A stretch of 64,000 nt of DNA from positions 143,666,961 through 143,730,960 of the forward strand of contig OZ038382.1 in assembly GCA_964036045.1 (NCBI GenBank), in the 5' to 3' direction. Origin of the DNA: Eutreptiella sp. 'Long Island Sound 2002' (lineage: Eukaryota; Euglenozoa; Euglenophyceae; Eutreptiales; Eutreptiaceae). A model generated the notes under the pieces. It saw only the letters and a list, made by a program, of their open reading frames with translations. It had not been told where the DNA came from and did no database searches. This document shows positions 1 through 11,262 of the stretch, piece after piece (within the stretch, counting starts at the first letter, position 1; each line of letters opens with the position of its first letter). A program made the position numbers and the translations under genes.

Positions 1-702
1 ACAGCGCATGGTGCGCGCACTCAAGGGTTTGGGGGTTTGGAGCGTTACGCTCCTTAGACAGTAGGGGGTTGACCGTAAATTTCTGAATATCGCCCACAGC
101 GGGCGGCCGTTGCCGAAGGCGAGCAACAAGCCACAGCACGAAAATAAAGGCAAAGGTAGGAACAAAGCCCAAACACCATACATACTCACCCCGAAACGGA
201 AGCACCCTAAAAGGAAAAGGAATAGGGTGGTGGCCATGCGCAAAAGGCGGAGGTGGCCAACCAATTCAGGCTCACAAAAAAAACAGCACCAAAAGCGCGA
301 TGAAAGAAAATGAGGACACAGGCATGCAACGGGAGAGCACACCACCGGCGGACAACCCTGGTGTCTCCAGAACATCTGCCTTCAACCCACATAAACGTAT
401 CGCAACTGCTAGCCTACAAGGAGAGGAAAAAAACCCAAACAGAAATTCCATCTCATGCACTTCACAGCAGGCATGCAACAGTAAACACCTGAAAACAGGG
501 TGCTCCGCCGCTCACCCCACTGTTCACGCGTCGCCATGCTGTTCAGCCCTGAGGGCTTGCTTTCAGTTTTCCCTGCCCTGCAACGGAGGCAACGGAAGAA
601 ATGCAAAAAAGTAACTACCCACTGAAAAAACTACTGCACAACGACGTGAACGTGTCGCAACGCGCCAACATGTCAAAATACTTACGTGTATCTCTTATGA
701 GG
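1..702. other. no gene recognised
   Basis: Several short overlapping ORFs occur on both strands, but none has a recognisable motif or a clear advantage over the others. No repeat is obvious. I see nothing I can name here. Confidence 0.5.
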
Positions 703-1161
703 CTATTCCTTGCCTCCTTGCGTGAGTTCTGTACGGAGCGCCGCATTAGCACGGCGCAGGTCTTCATTATCCCTCTCGAGGCGCTGCTCCCGGCGTTCAG
801 CCACCAACAGCTTGTCATGCTCGTCGTTCAGCGCCTCCTGCGCTTGCCGTAGCTGTGCCTTCGTCAACTTGAGCTGAGCATGCAGTTTTTTCGATGTCCA
901 ATCAAAGTGCTTGCGCTCCTGCTTTAATTCGGGTTGAAGCTCTTCAGTACGTAGCTGCAGCTCCTCATTGCGGCACCTCAGCCGCCACTTTTCAATCTGG
1001 AGCTTGCGATGACGGGGCTGATCCGGCATCGGTTGTCCATGAATCTCAGTTGGCCACTCAGTTTTCAAACTGCTCCATGACACAGGCCTCGATTGCGACG
1101 AGCTTTGCAACGAATCTCGCACTGCACCAGCAGGAACAGGCATACCGACCTCGATTAACAA
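703..1161 (-). CDS. coiled-coil ORF, possible terminal exon
   Basis: An open frame of 152 codons reads on the minus strand. From about residue 50 to the end it is strongly charged, rich in Glu, Gln, Arg, Lys and Leu, with heptad-like spacing, so a long coiled coil is likely. It starts near a possible splice acceptor (AATCGAG before GTCGG), so it may be an exon rather than a whole gene. It lies downstream, in the same orientation, of the MULE fragments at 2.1, 4.3 and 12.7 kb, but nothing proves it belongs to them. No family is recognised. It is rated above background because the frame is long, compositionally protein-like and free of tandem repeats. Confidence 0.35.
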   Translation of the reverse strand: MLIEVGMPVPAGAVRDSLQSSSQSRPVSWSSLKTEWPTEIHGQPMPDQPRHRKLQIEKWRLRCRNEELQLRTEELQPELKQERKHFDWTSKKLHAQLKLTKAQLRQAQEALNDEHDKLLVAERREQRLERDNEDLRRANAALRTELTQGGKE

Positions 1162-1410
1162 GATTCTAATGATCTGAATAATGATCTTGTCTTTGACTTA
1201 AATTTTGGAAATCCTTCACGCATTTTTGAAATCCCTCAAAATCCAGCCTGCAATGAACAACTTGATCACATTACATATTTTCATCTGGTTAATCTGTAAC
1301 AAAAGGCAGTTTTATAATACAAAAACTCTTTGCGTACTATTTTGCTGTCATGCTGGCACTCTGCGCGCGATCCCATCGCAGCACTGTGCGTGCGCTCTTA
1401 TCACAAGGGG

Positions 1411-2095
1411 TGCAGTACAGGCCTCCATGTGCCCCCTAACCCCATGCATGACCCAAAAGCACCACGTGACAAGGGGAAGACGCACGGTGGGAGCGCGCCC
1501 CTTGTCATTGGCCCCCGAGCGGGGCCATATTTCATCCATTCGAGGGGGGGGGAGGGGTGCAGTACAAGCCCCCATGTGCCCTCTAACCCCATGCATGACC
1601 CCAATGCACCACGTGCCAAGGGGAAGAGGCACGGTGGGAGTGCGCCCCTTGTCATTGGTCCCCGAGCGGGGCCATATTTCATCCATTCCAGGGGGGGGAG
1701 GCATGCAGTACAGGCCCCCACGTGCCCTCTAACCCAATGCATGACCCGAAAGCACCACGTGACAAGGGGAAAACGCACGGTGTGAGCGCGCCCCTTGTCA
1801 TTGGCCACCAAGCGGGGCCATATTCCATCCACTTGAGGGGGGGGAGGGGTGCCGTACGGGGCTCCATGTGCCCTCCAACCCCATGCATGACCCCAACGCA
1901 CCAAGTGATAAGGGGAAGACGCACGGTGGAAGCGCGCCCCTTGTCATTGGCCCCCAAGCGGGGCCATATTCCATCCATTCAAGGGGGGGGAGGGGTGCAG
2001 TACGGGCCCCCGTGTGCCCTCTAACCCCATGCAGGACCACAACGCACCACGTGCCAAGGACACGGTGAACCAATGGAGCGCGCCCCTTGTCTTCG
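1411..2095. repeat. 146-147 bp tandem repeat, about 4.7 copies
   Basis: Units start at about 1411, 1558, 1704, 1850 and 1996 with TGCAGTAC or TGCCGTAC, giving periods of 147, 146, 146 and 146 bp. Each unit contains a CACGTG-like site (CACCACGTGACAAG; one copy has CAAGTG), an ATTGG box beside a GGCCCC...GGGGCC palindrome, and a G7-9 run. The ORFs across it on both strands follow from the repeat and are not taken as genes. Confidence 0.92.
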
Positions 2096-2120
2096 CACAA
2101 TGTCACTCAAATTGCATCCT

Positions 2121-2780
2121 TTACTTCTTTGCCTTGCCCTTGCCTTTACCGCCCCCTTTCTTTTGTGCGCCGGTGGTGCAGGGTTCAGAATTTTTTCCAA
2201 GGGAAAGTATGCGGCATCCGTGGTTGGCACGAACCCGGAGTTGGGCGAACATTGCATGCCCATGAACAATGGCACTTGGGAGCCATGTGTGTATAAGTAT
2301 GGATGTAGGATGGGAATTTGACTACTTGGGGTGGCTTGAGAGGAGGGGAGGGTTGGGGGTTGCAATGATTGGGTGCTTGACCTAGCTTGGGAGGAGTGGA
2401 CACCCTGAGACAAACGGGCAATACCGGAGGGTGGTGGAACTGGAAGGGAGGGTGTAAATTGCGAAGGGGGGGGCACCCTGCGAAGCATGTCTACATCATG
2501 ACTCCTCTCTTCATGCATGGGTTGGGCAGCAAGAGGTACTTGAGGGTAAAAGGGGACGAAGGGGGGTACAAACGGGGGGTTGGCGTACACTTGTGGAGGG
2601 GGCGGTGGGGGTGGTGGGACGTTAGAGGCGTCGGGCTCCGCGGTGTTTTTCTTCTTCTTTTTTCCGCCGGCAGCTATCTCCGATGCCTGTCGCTTTTGTG
2701 CTTTGGTGGGTGGCTTTGCTCGATTGTCCGCTTTCAGCTCACCCAACGGTTTTGTTTGCGTGTCAATGGATTCGGGCCCT
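2121..2780 (-). pseudogene. Pro-rich tail exon, possibly of the MULE transposase
   Basis: The minus-strand frame is open from a plausible splice acceptor (TACGTCGCAG at about 2780) and begins with a basic Lys/Gln stretch containing KPPTKAQKRQ and KKKKK. A run of eight prolines and a Pro/Ser/Gln-rich tract follow. Near 2190 a neighbouring frame continues into a Gly/Lys-rich end (GGGKGKGKAKK) that stops at TAA 2121-2123, so a small frameshift or splice is likely. FAR1/MULE proteins often carry a basic or low-complexity tail after the SWIM finger, and the order on the minus strand fits the SWIM fragment at 4.3-4.9 kb. Membership of that gene is inference. It could instead be an unrelated Pro-rich exon. 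Confidence 0.35.
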
Positions 2781-2794
2781 GCGACGTAGAGACG

Positions 2795-3145
2795 CCAGGA
2801 TAGCGTCAGGATGGCGTCGGGATAGCGCCAGCATGGCGTCAGGATAGTGTCAGGATGGCGTCAGGATGGCGTCAGGATGGCGTCAGGATGGCGCCACGAT
2901 GCGTCAGGATTGTTGTCAGGATGCCATCAGGATGATGGGTAGTTTGGCGTCACAATGGCGTCAGGTTGCGTCAGGATGCGTGAGGATGGCGTCAGGAAAA
3001 CGCCAGAATAGCATCAGGATGGCGTCAGCGAGCGCCAGGGTGGCGTCAGGATGGCGTCAGGATGGGTCAGCATATCATGGTGGCGTCAAGATGGCGTCAG
3101 AATAGCGTCAGGATAGCATCAGGATAGAGTCAGGATGGCGGAACC
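2795..3145. repeat. 11-bp minisatellite, GGCGTCAGGAT type, array 1
   Basis: The unit GGCGTCAGGAT is repeated about 30 times with substitutions and small gaps. The frame across it gives Met-Ala-Ser-Gly-Trp-Arg-Gln repeats and is not considered a gene. If the minus-strand exons on either side belong together, this array lies in their intron. Confidence 0.9.
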
Positions 3146-3535
3146 AGGACCTGATGGCATCTCAGGGTGTCAATCAGGCCTCCGGGGTTGATACTTACCA
3201 GAAATAGGTTACAAAGAAAAGATAAAATGTTGTATAAGGTACAAACCTGATGAGATGTTTTGGACATATTTTAGAAGGCTTTAAGGCAGAAAATGCCGAA
3301 AATTGTTTCTTCCAACAGAGAAATATCTTGGCTTTCTGACATAATGATGGTTTAAGGGAATAGTTAGCTCGTTAGAGGGAGGAAACCAACGCGTACTCCC
3401 GAAACCCCATCCGCAGTCCCGATATGAAGAAAATGGTTGACAGGTATGCAATTTACGACTGTTCAGTGTCATTTTGTGTTTGTTCCATTTGATTAAGATT
3501 AGTGGTTGAATTTTTCAGTCTTTTCTGCTTGTGCA
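3146..3535. other. spacer between minisatellite arrays
   Basis: AT-richer unique-looking sequence. No ORF, RNA gene or repeat that I can support. Confidence 0.5.
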
Positions 3536-3880
3536 GGGCGACACAAGAAGCAAGTGAAGAAGAAGGAGAAGAAGAACGGTCAGGAAGCATATGAAGAGAG
3601 AAAGAAGGTGACGAAGAAGACGAAGAAGGAGCACAAGAAGAAGAAGGAAAGAAGAGAAGAAAGAAAAGAAAAAGAAAAGAAGACGGAGACGAAATCCAAG
3701 GCCTGCTTGCCGCTGCTGCTGCTGAAGCTGCCGATGCAGCCGTGCTGCTGGATCTGCTGCTGCTTGCTGCTAGCACTGCTGGTGCTTGCTGGTGGTGGTG
3801 CTGCAACAGCTTGTTGTTGCGGCGGGTGCTGCTGCTGCATGCGCCTGGTGATGCTGCTGCTTGCTGGTGTTGGCGCTACA

Positions 3881-3911
<31 letters not shown>

Positions 3912-3921
3912 TGCTCTGTAT
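3536..3921. repeat. GAA/AAG purine tract followed by CTG-rich tract
   Basis: About 3540-3705 is an almost pure purine strand (GAAGAAGAAGGAGAAGAAG and similar). About 3708-3921 is rich in CTG/TGC triplets, including a run of roughly ten CTG at 3888-3915. Purine strands of this type can form triplex DNA and CTG runs are unstable. The Lys/Glu, poly-Leu and poly-Ser ORFs here are low-complexity artefacts. Confidence 0.9.
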
Positions 3922-3927
3922 GTTATT

Positions 3928-4326
3928 TGATGGATGGCGTCAGGATGGCGTCAGGAATGGTTCACATATGCGTCAGGAAGCGTCAGGGTAGCGTCAGGAT
4001 GGCGTCAGGATGGCGTCAGGATGACGTCAGAAATGTGTGAGGAAAGTGTCAGGGTGGCGTCAGGATGGCGTCAGCGAATGTCAGGATTGTCCAATCGCGT
4101 TAGGAACGCGTCAGGATGCGTCAGGATGGCGTCAGAACGGCGTCACGGTGGCGTTCGGATGCCTCAGGATGGCGTCAGGCAGGCGTCGGAGGTGTGTCAG
4201 GGTAATGGTGTAGGCGTCAGGAGCGCGTCAGGATGTGTCAGGATGCATCAGGAAGGCGTCAGGGTGGCGTCAGGAAGGCGTCAGGAGAATTTAGCGTCAG
4301 GATGGCGTCAGGATGACGTCAAATGA
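3928..4326. repeat. 11-bp minisatellite, GGCGTCAGGAT type, array 2
   Basis: Same unit as 2795-3145, about 30 degenerate copies. TGACGTCA-like octamers arise where units abut, for example near 4022 and 4313. The array ends just before the SWIM-finger fragment that begins, on the minus strand, at higher coordinates. Confidence 0.9.
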
Positions 4327-4339
4327 CGCGGGGCCGGAA

Positions 4340-4930
4340 TCAAATCCATGTCCTCAAAGTAAACCTAGCATCTTCAAAGCGTTCTTGCGAAACAATTGCC
4401 ACGTCCACAAAGGTCGTAGCCAAGGCACTCAATTTCAACCGGTTCCTTATTCCTTGGACCTCCCCTTGGCGTATCAGTAGTGCCGCCTTACCTTCCCCCT
4501 CCGGAACAATGCCTTCCATACTTGGTGCCTCCACGGGACAAGGACCAACATGCTCATGGTTGTGGTAAAGCTTCCCAACCACGTTCTGGGACATAAGCTT
4601 CAACTCCTCATGCATGGGAGGGTCCTCCAAGAAGTATTGGGAATGCACAAGCCCCAAGTGGAAAGTGGCATATGCGTCGTCGCACAGTACCTGCCAAAAA
4701 TGCCTACAAGGTATCCCAAGCATGGTAGTAAACGCACAAGTGCACACCACCTCGCGATACAAGGTGTAGGTGACATGTCCATTGGAGGTCTGGACCGGCC
4801 CCGAGAGTTGAACATAGTGAGCTACATTGGTTCCTTGTCTGAAACTTCAAAGATGAGCGCATTAGCCGGGGGGGTTACCATTGTGGCGGAGAGATCGAAC
4901 TCCAAAAGATCCTCCACCCCCCTTCACCTA
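4340..4930 (-). pseudogene. MULE/FAR1-type transposase C-terminal fragment with SWIM zinc finger
   Basis: The minus strand encodes VCTCAFTTMLGIPCRHF, the CxC...CxH pattern of a SWIM zinc finger, followed by a short acidic region. About 35 residues upstream, LIFEVSDKEP matches the beta-strand lead-in usual before the finger, but it lies in a different frame: one frame ends at TAG near 4830 and the other continues as NVAHYVQLSGPVQ. SWIM fingers of this type sit C-terminal to the catalytic domain in Mutator-like transposases and FHY3/FAR1 proteins and are thought to bind DNA or protein. The fragment lacks the catalytic domain, which occurs on the same strand 7.8 kb upstream at 12.7-14.4 kb. A C6 run at about 4915 also breaks the frame. 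Confidence 0.75.
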
Positions 4931-4933
4931 TGA

Positions 4934-5290
4934 TTTTAAATCTCATTTTGTCACATAACTCAGTATCTGGGCATTTTCGCAAACAGCATGGAAATCTCTA
5001 CATGACTGTGAAGTCAATTTTTGAAAATTCGAATCTTTTGGAGAATGCATTTTTGATCTGGCATCGCACTCACTAAGTATTTCCCGTAATCGCAGATTCA
5101 TTCGCGATTTAGCGGCAGCGACGCGAGCGTAAATAGTTTGTTTGGTCGATTTGGGGCGTACCTTCCACGGCACGCAGTAACTGAGCATATCAGGTTGCGT
5201 AACTAAGCATACTCGACATCCTGAGCACATTTCTGGTCCCCTGCCCTCCCCAGCCGTAAAGTTATAGGCAATTTGCATCCTTTCCCCTCC
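4934..5290. other. no gene recognised
   Basis: A minus-strand ORF of about 110 codons (4943-5278) covers this stretch but shows no motif. I do not support it as a gene. Confidence 0.4.
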
Positions 5291-5295
5291 CTTTT

Positions 5296-6440
5296 GACAC
5301 TAAACACGGCTACAAAGGGCCTTTGTGCGCTCCATTGAACCACGGCACCCATACAAGGGCAATGCTCTGTTGTTAGATGGCCTCCAAAGAGGCATTGTAT
5401 CCAAATAAAATGCTTGTAGCCCTCTTTGCCATCAAGTTATAACACGAATGTGGCTATGTAGAGAAAGGACCTGTTCGGAAGGTCACAATGCCATTTAGGA
5501 AGCATAGGGGGTAGTATGAACAAACAAAACAATCAAAGGGCGACGTATGGTGATAGCACCATGATGCAACACACATTGTACCATGTTGAAAGCCTCTATG
5601 CTGCATTGCCATGAGGATATGTATCTTTTGTGTCTGCTTTTTTGCTGGTATGCATGGACATTCTTGGTGCCTTTGGACACTAAAAACGGCTACAAACGGT
5701 GTTGGTGTGCTCCATAGAACCACGGCACTCATACAAGGGCAATGCTCTATTGTTAGATGGCCTTTCAAGAGGCATTGCATCCAAAAAAAAGCTTGTAGCC
5801 CTTGTAGCCGTGAAATTAGAACATGAATGTGGTTATGTGGAAAAAGAACCTGTTTGCAAGGTGAAAATGCCATTTAGGAAGCGTAAGGAGTACTATGAAC
5901 AAAACAAACGATCAAAGGGCGATGTATTGTGATAGGACTGTGATGGAACACACATTGCATCATGTTGAAAGCCTCTATGTTGCATTGCCATGAGGATATG
6001 TATCTTTTGTGCGTGCATTTTGCTCGTATGCATGGGCATTCTTGGTGCCTTTTGACACTAAAAACGGCTACAAACGGCCTTGGTGCGCTCCAAAGAACCA
6101 CGGCAGCCATACAAGGGCAATGCTCTATTACTGGATGGCCTCCAAAGAGGCATTGCATCCAAAAAAAAGCTTGGTGCCCTTGTAGCCGTGAAGTTATAAC
6201 ATGAATCTGGTTATGTAGAGAAAGAACCTGTTCGGAAGGTGAAAATGCCATTTAGGAAGCATAAGGAGTACTATGAACAAAACAAACAATCAAACGGCGA
6301 CGTATAGTGATAGTACCATGATGGAACACACATTGTACCATGTTGAAAGCCTCTATGTTGCATCGCCATGAGGATATGTATCTTTTGTGCGTGCATTTTG
6401 CTCGTGTTCATGGACATTCTGGGTGCTGTTTGACACTAAA
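5296..6440. repeat. 378-380 bp tandem repeat, three copies
   Basis: The block GACACTAAA(A/C)ACGGCTACAAA recurs at about 5296, 5676 and 6054, and a fourth partial unit starts at 6432, giving periods of 380, 378 and 378 bp. Units differ at scattered positions and small indels. The Cys/His-containing minus-strand ORFs of about 125-139 codons come from this repeat and are not taken as genes. Confidence 0.92.
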
Positions 6441-6443
6441 AAC

Positions 6444-6745
6444 AGGCCTAACTTCAGGGTTTTGGAGTTTTTTGGAGACAAGTCGGGTAAGGGGAGCCCC
6501 CCCCCCCTATTTTGGGGGTGTAGATTGCGAAAGACAATGTCATTCCTGGCAAAAAAACCCGTTATCCGCGGTTTCGTGTCCATAGGCAGGCACACTGCCG
6601 TGCAGCAGTGTTCTGCGGTACTAGCCCAGGGCAGGGAAATATACCCCAAAACAGGCCAAAATTCAGGGTTTTGGAGTTTTTTGGAGGAACGTCGGGTAAG
6701 GGGAACCCCCCCCCCCCTATTTTGGGTGCGCCGAGTCCAAAGTGG
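6444..6745. repeat. 204-bp satellite family, 1.5 copies
   Basis: AAACAGGCC(T/A)AA(C/A)TTCAGGGTTTTGG recurs at 6444 and 6650 (period about 206), and each copy leads to a C8-10 run, TATTTTGGG(GG) and a flank. The same core recurs at 10.8-11.3 and 11.8-12.7 kb. Confidence 0.85.
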
Positions 6746-7335
6746 TGAGAGGATTTGAAGAGCAATATGAAGAGGCCAGGAGGGCATTGTCACAAACAAA
6801 CACTCTTTTGCTTTCTTTGTCCATCTGTGTTGAGTTTTGCAGTGCATTTGCTTGCTTGCTAAGGTACTTTAATGTGCTGATGTACGTAAGAAGGAAGGTT
6901 TATTGTAATATGGATGATGACAACCTATGGGATGACTGGCATCAAAACTGAAGATAGAATGCGACATGCATGATGGTATGGTTGCATTTGTGATGGGGGT
7001 CACTTTCGAATTAGGGGTTTGTTACTGAGGTCAGATTATGAATCACATGGGGCTGTGAGTTGGTTTTGAAAGGACGGAAACCATGGTATTTGCTTCGTTT
7101 GACATTTCACTGTCATGTCTCTGTGTGTCTGGCAGGAGTGGTGCTGTGTTATGGATTTTGATGGTGGATGTTTGTACAAGGATCAGTGTAGGATGTTTTG
7201 GTTGTTGTGCGCAGCCTGGTTGCATGATTGGATGATGGTTGTGGGCAACATGCAATGGTGAGGTCATTTGGAGGTTAGTATGATTGTGTGTAGCAATATC
7301 TTTATGGGGCTCGATGTGCCCATGGGAGTGTGGGT
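6746..7335. other. no gene recognised
   Basis: GT-rich sequence without a convincing ORF or repeat. Confidence 0.45.
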
Positions 7336-8432
7336 ATGAGTGGACCGTGCACGCTTGTGCACATTGTATTCACGCACTGTGCACGCTGCACGCACATTCC
7401 ATGGCTTATTCTGAGGAATGCATGGGTATTTGAGTGTGACGTTGATCGTCCTTGTCACCGTTTCGTTTCGCCAACCAAACTCTTAAGTGCAAAGTCCCTT
7501 TCGCAAGTCCACTTCAAAGAGAATCGGTTTCAACAGGCTAGTACGAAGTCAGCGGACAGCTAAATCCGAGCAGCCTTCATTTGGTCGTTTGTACGTGCAC
7601 AATGCAAGCACACAAGCTGCACATTGCATGCACATGCTGCCCCCACAGCATTCACGCACTGTTTCCACTGCACGCACCTATGCTGCACACTGCATGCACG
7701 CATGGTGCACACTGCACGCCTGCACTGTGCAAACTGCATTCACGCACTGTGCACACTGCACGCACGCATGCAGCACACTGCACGCAAACACTGCGCACAC
7801 TGCATTCATGCACTGGGCACACTGCACGCATGCATGCTGCACACAGCACGCAAACACTACGCACACTGCGGTCACGCACTGTGCACACAGCACGCACGCA
7901 GGCTGCACAAAGCACACAAACACTGCGCACACTGCATTCACCCACCGTGCACACTGCAAGCACGCATGCCGCACACTGCACGCACGCATGCTGCACACCG
8001 CACGCACGCATGGTGCACACTGCACGCCTGCACTGTGCAAACTGCATTCACGCACTGGGCACACTACACGCACGCATGCTGCAAACAGCACGCAAACACT
8101 GCGCACACTGCATTCACGCACTGTGCACACTGCACGCACGCAGGCTGCACACAGCACGCAAACACTGAGCACACTGCATTCACGCACTGTGCGCACTGCC
8201 CGCACGCATGCATGCTGCACACAGCACGCAAACACTGCGCACATCGCACGCAGGCGGTGTGCACACACACTGCATTTAGGTACTGCACACACTGCAGTCA
8301 CGCACTGCTTACACTGCACGCAGGCAGTGTGCACACCGCAAGCACGCATGGTCCACACTGCATTCAAGCACTGTGCACACAACACGCAAACACTCTGCAC
8401 ACCGCACGCATGCACTGCGCACACAGAACTAC
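7336..8432. repeat. 22-bp minisatellite with 66-bp higher-order unit
   Basis: The monomer is about 22 bp (GCACACTGCATTCACGCACTGT and close variants). From about 7575 three variants alternate, ending CACTGT, CATGCT and AAACACTGC, which makes a 66-bp higher-order unit. A few isolated monomers occur at 7340-7400. Because 66 is divisible by 3, ORFs of 327 and 287 codons on the plus strand and 262 on the minus strand stay open. They encode His/Thr/Cys/Ala or Cys/Val/Ala repeats and are not taken as genes. Confidence 0.92.
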
Positions 8433-10655
8433 CTTGGAGCAGAACTACAAGTGTATTGTTCTGCATTTGACCCCTCTATTGTTGTAACCCACCTGCAGCT
8501 TGTGTGTTCATCTAGTGCATTTCTGTTGTTGATTTATTGTCTTATCTGCGTTCCCGTTTTAGATTTGAATCTCCTCAATGCTTCAATTTGAATTCGCCAG
8601 TGAATTCTTAATTTGATTTTCAGAACTCCAGGTATTGAGTTTTGCATTGTTGATGTACTGCTGAATGTGCAGGGTACGCATAATCTTTCATGGTGTTTTT
8701 ACGAGTGCACAGTGATTTTGGAGGCGCAAAGTTTCAATCAATTTTGTTGGTGCGTTGCGGGTTTGCAAGCGTCAGTGATTCAGTTTCTGTCCGTGCCTTG
8801 CTTGCACTGTGTTGCGTTCCGTCATGCACTTGCAATATTGAGTTTGAATTCCTTGAGAATTGGTTCTATCCTTCACGTTGGAGCCGCAATTTGTTAGGGT
8901 TAGGATCGGATATGAAGAACTACTGGAGACCTTTCCGGTGTGCTATGGTCAGTGTTTACAGGGGTGTCAGTGTGGATTGCCCCCCCCCCCCCCGCTGCAG
9001 AGCAGCACCATCAATGCTGTCAATATCGACAGCCAAGCAGCTGCAGTCATTTGTTGGATTGCGGTATTTTGGATTTTCTTCACAGCATTTCAGCATGTTG
9101 TGTTAGTCTTATTGTTTTGTTGTTTTGTGTTTTGTCACTTTTGTTGCCCTGTTTGCAGGATGTAAGTATGAAGGCAGTCAACTAAGGGTCGGGAGACGTT
9201 TTTTCGATCGCCAGAACCCCAGGTCTCATGTTCTGCATTTCGTCGTGTCGTGTGTTTTTTGTGATGCATTGTCCATGCGTGCATTCGTATATGTACCGCG
9301 TTCGTTCGCACGTGCAGTTCCTTCATTCGCTTATCCATGTGTTTGTACGTGCATGGTGTTCCTTTGTTCGTCGGTGCATTGCGTTCGTTCGTACGCGCAT
9401 TGTGTGTGTTCATACATGGATGAGTGATTTCGTGCGTAGATGCCGCTTTGGGCCTCATTTTTTGTTCTTGCTTTGCAGATGCGTTGGAGATGTGGTGGTG
9501 TGTCACTGACAGTCAATGTGGAGTTTCATTTGCAGAGCATATTTCTAGGTGTGCCAGTGCTGGATAGTGTCAGGTACAGGGGGTCTGCTGGTTTGCCGGG
9601 TATGTTAGTGTGCATTCCACAGCATTGCACCCGCTTTCGTTTTGTGAAGCTCTGTAATTGAGTGCAGAGTCTCAAGCAATTAAGAACAGGTTGCTGGTTG
9701 CTGTGATTGAATTTTGGTAATGTTGTGTGTAGTTCACAAGCGATCTGGGGTCTGTGGTGTTTCCTTGTTTAGTAGTAAATGGAGTAGGTCTGCAGGGTTC
9801 TTCAGTGGCGGGGAGGCCACTTAGATGTGCCACCCTCCCCTTCAGTCCAGTTTTTAGTTTTGCTGTTGTTTGCCAGGGGATCTGTTCCAGTGGATAGGCT
9901 TCCCTTCCTTGGCATCTCCTGCTGCTAATGCGACGATCGGAAAACTTCCGGTGGTATGTGGGTCAACTACCGATGTGTGCTGTGGCTGTTGTTTTCTCAG
10001 TTGCCGTCTGTTTTCGGAATGGTAATCAGTGATGATAAGGCAAATGGGCCGCGAATCCAGGTCAGATTTCTGCTTCTCTTCTCCAGATGGATCCCAGGCC
10101 ACTCAAAACGCCCCTCCCAGAAAGGGAGAGGCCAAGGAGAGGGCTATTTCCCGAGAGCGCAGCACCAGGTGCAGCACCGCAGTCCGGGCTCCTAATATTG
10201 GAACATCACCATGACTGCACTCCATCAAGGGAAAAGTATGTCCTCTGACATGTTGGGATACTGGTAAACTTGAGTCATGCGAAACAGCATGTTGTTGCTT
10301 TGGTCGCTCACTGGCGACACGTCTACGGTGACAGATGAATGGCATCTTGAGTGCAGCTGTGCCCCCATTTTAGCCCCCAGTTTAGGCTCCTCATTAGTGC
10401 CACACTGCTGTCTGTCCCTTCACGCTGCTTTCCGTCACGCTGCATTCAATGATAGTAGACATGCATACGGCTAGGTGTATTGGTTTGATAAAATACTTTG
10501 TGGTAACGTGTCCTTTGTGTAAAGAGTGGCCAATGTTTGCATAGGTTTGCGCGGGATCAACTGGCCGAGAGAACAACCAATTATATGGCCTCCGTGATGA
10601 ACAGTTCTCCCTTCGCTCGCACTACATGGCAGTGGCACTACGGATGTCCAGCGAT
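8433..10655. other. no gene recognised; poly-C and degenerate CGTGCATT-type repeats
   Basis: The stretch contains a run of about 13 C at 8977-8992. From 9270 to 9420 there is a loose series of GTTCGTTCGCACGTGCA-like elements spaced 20-40 bp apart. A few ORFs of 80-138 codons have no motif. I find no gene I can support. Confidence 0.5.
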
Positions 10656-11262
10656 GGATACCCCCCCCCCCCTCAAAATCTGGGGTTTTACCCATGAAGG
10701 GACGGAAAGCACCTGACAGAGACATTGGCATTTACATTGGGAAATGTGCAGAAATGGTCATTTGTCTGAGGATTTTTGCAAAAGTACCATATTGCAGGGT
10801 ACCGGTGCAACCTTTTCAGGTGGGTGGAAAATCGCACCGAAACAGACAGGCCAAATTTCACGGTTTGTGTTTTCTTTTGGTCAAACGTCGGCTAGGAGAA
10901 CCCCTGTCCCCTATTCTGGGGGTGTAGAATGCAAAAAGAAAGTCATTACCGGCAAAAAATCCCGCTTGGCTGCGGTTTCGTGGCCATAGGTAGGCACACT
11001 GGCGTGCAACGCAGGCAAATATACGCTAAAACAGGCCAAATTTCAGGGGTTTGGAGTTTTTTGGAGAAAAGTCGGGTAAGAGGTACCCCGCCCCCCAATT
11101 TGGGGGTGTTGATCGTAAAAAACAATGTCATTACTTGGGAAAGAACCCGTTCTGCTGCAGCTTCCTGGCCATAGTCAGGCACACAGGCGTGCAGCAGTGT
11201 TCTGCAGTACTAGCCCAGAGCAGGCAAATATACCCCAAAACAGGCCAAATCCAGGCGCTGAA
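10656..11262. repeat. 204-bp satellite family, diverged copies
   Basis: AAACAGGCCAAAT and relatives recur at about 10844, 11031 and 11237 (spacing 187 and 206). Each is followed by a C-run, TATT(T/C)TGGGGG core, for example CCCCTATTCTGGGGGTG at 10908 and CCCCCCAATTTGGGGGTG at 11090. An isolated C14 run and AAAATCTGGGG lie at 10660-10685. This is the same family as 6444-6745 and 11820-12719. Confidence 0.85.

Noticed and set aside
3506-3991. 161-codon Lys/Glu then poly-Leu/Cys ORF
   Set aside because: It spans a purine tract, a CTG run and the 11-bp minisatellite; pure low complexity.
7575-8432. CRISPR array
   Set aside because: Direct repeats are contiguous without unique spacers, and the genome is eukaryotic.
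7487-8487. ORFs of 327 and 287 codons (plus) and 262 codons (minus) rich in His/Cys
   Set aside because: They translate the 22-bp minisatellite in several frames and on both strands; no start context, motif or unique sequence supports a gene.
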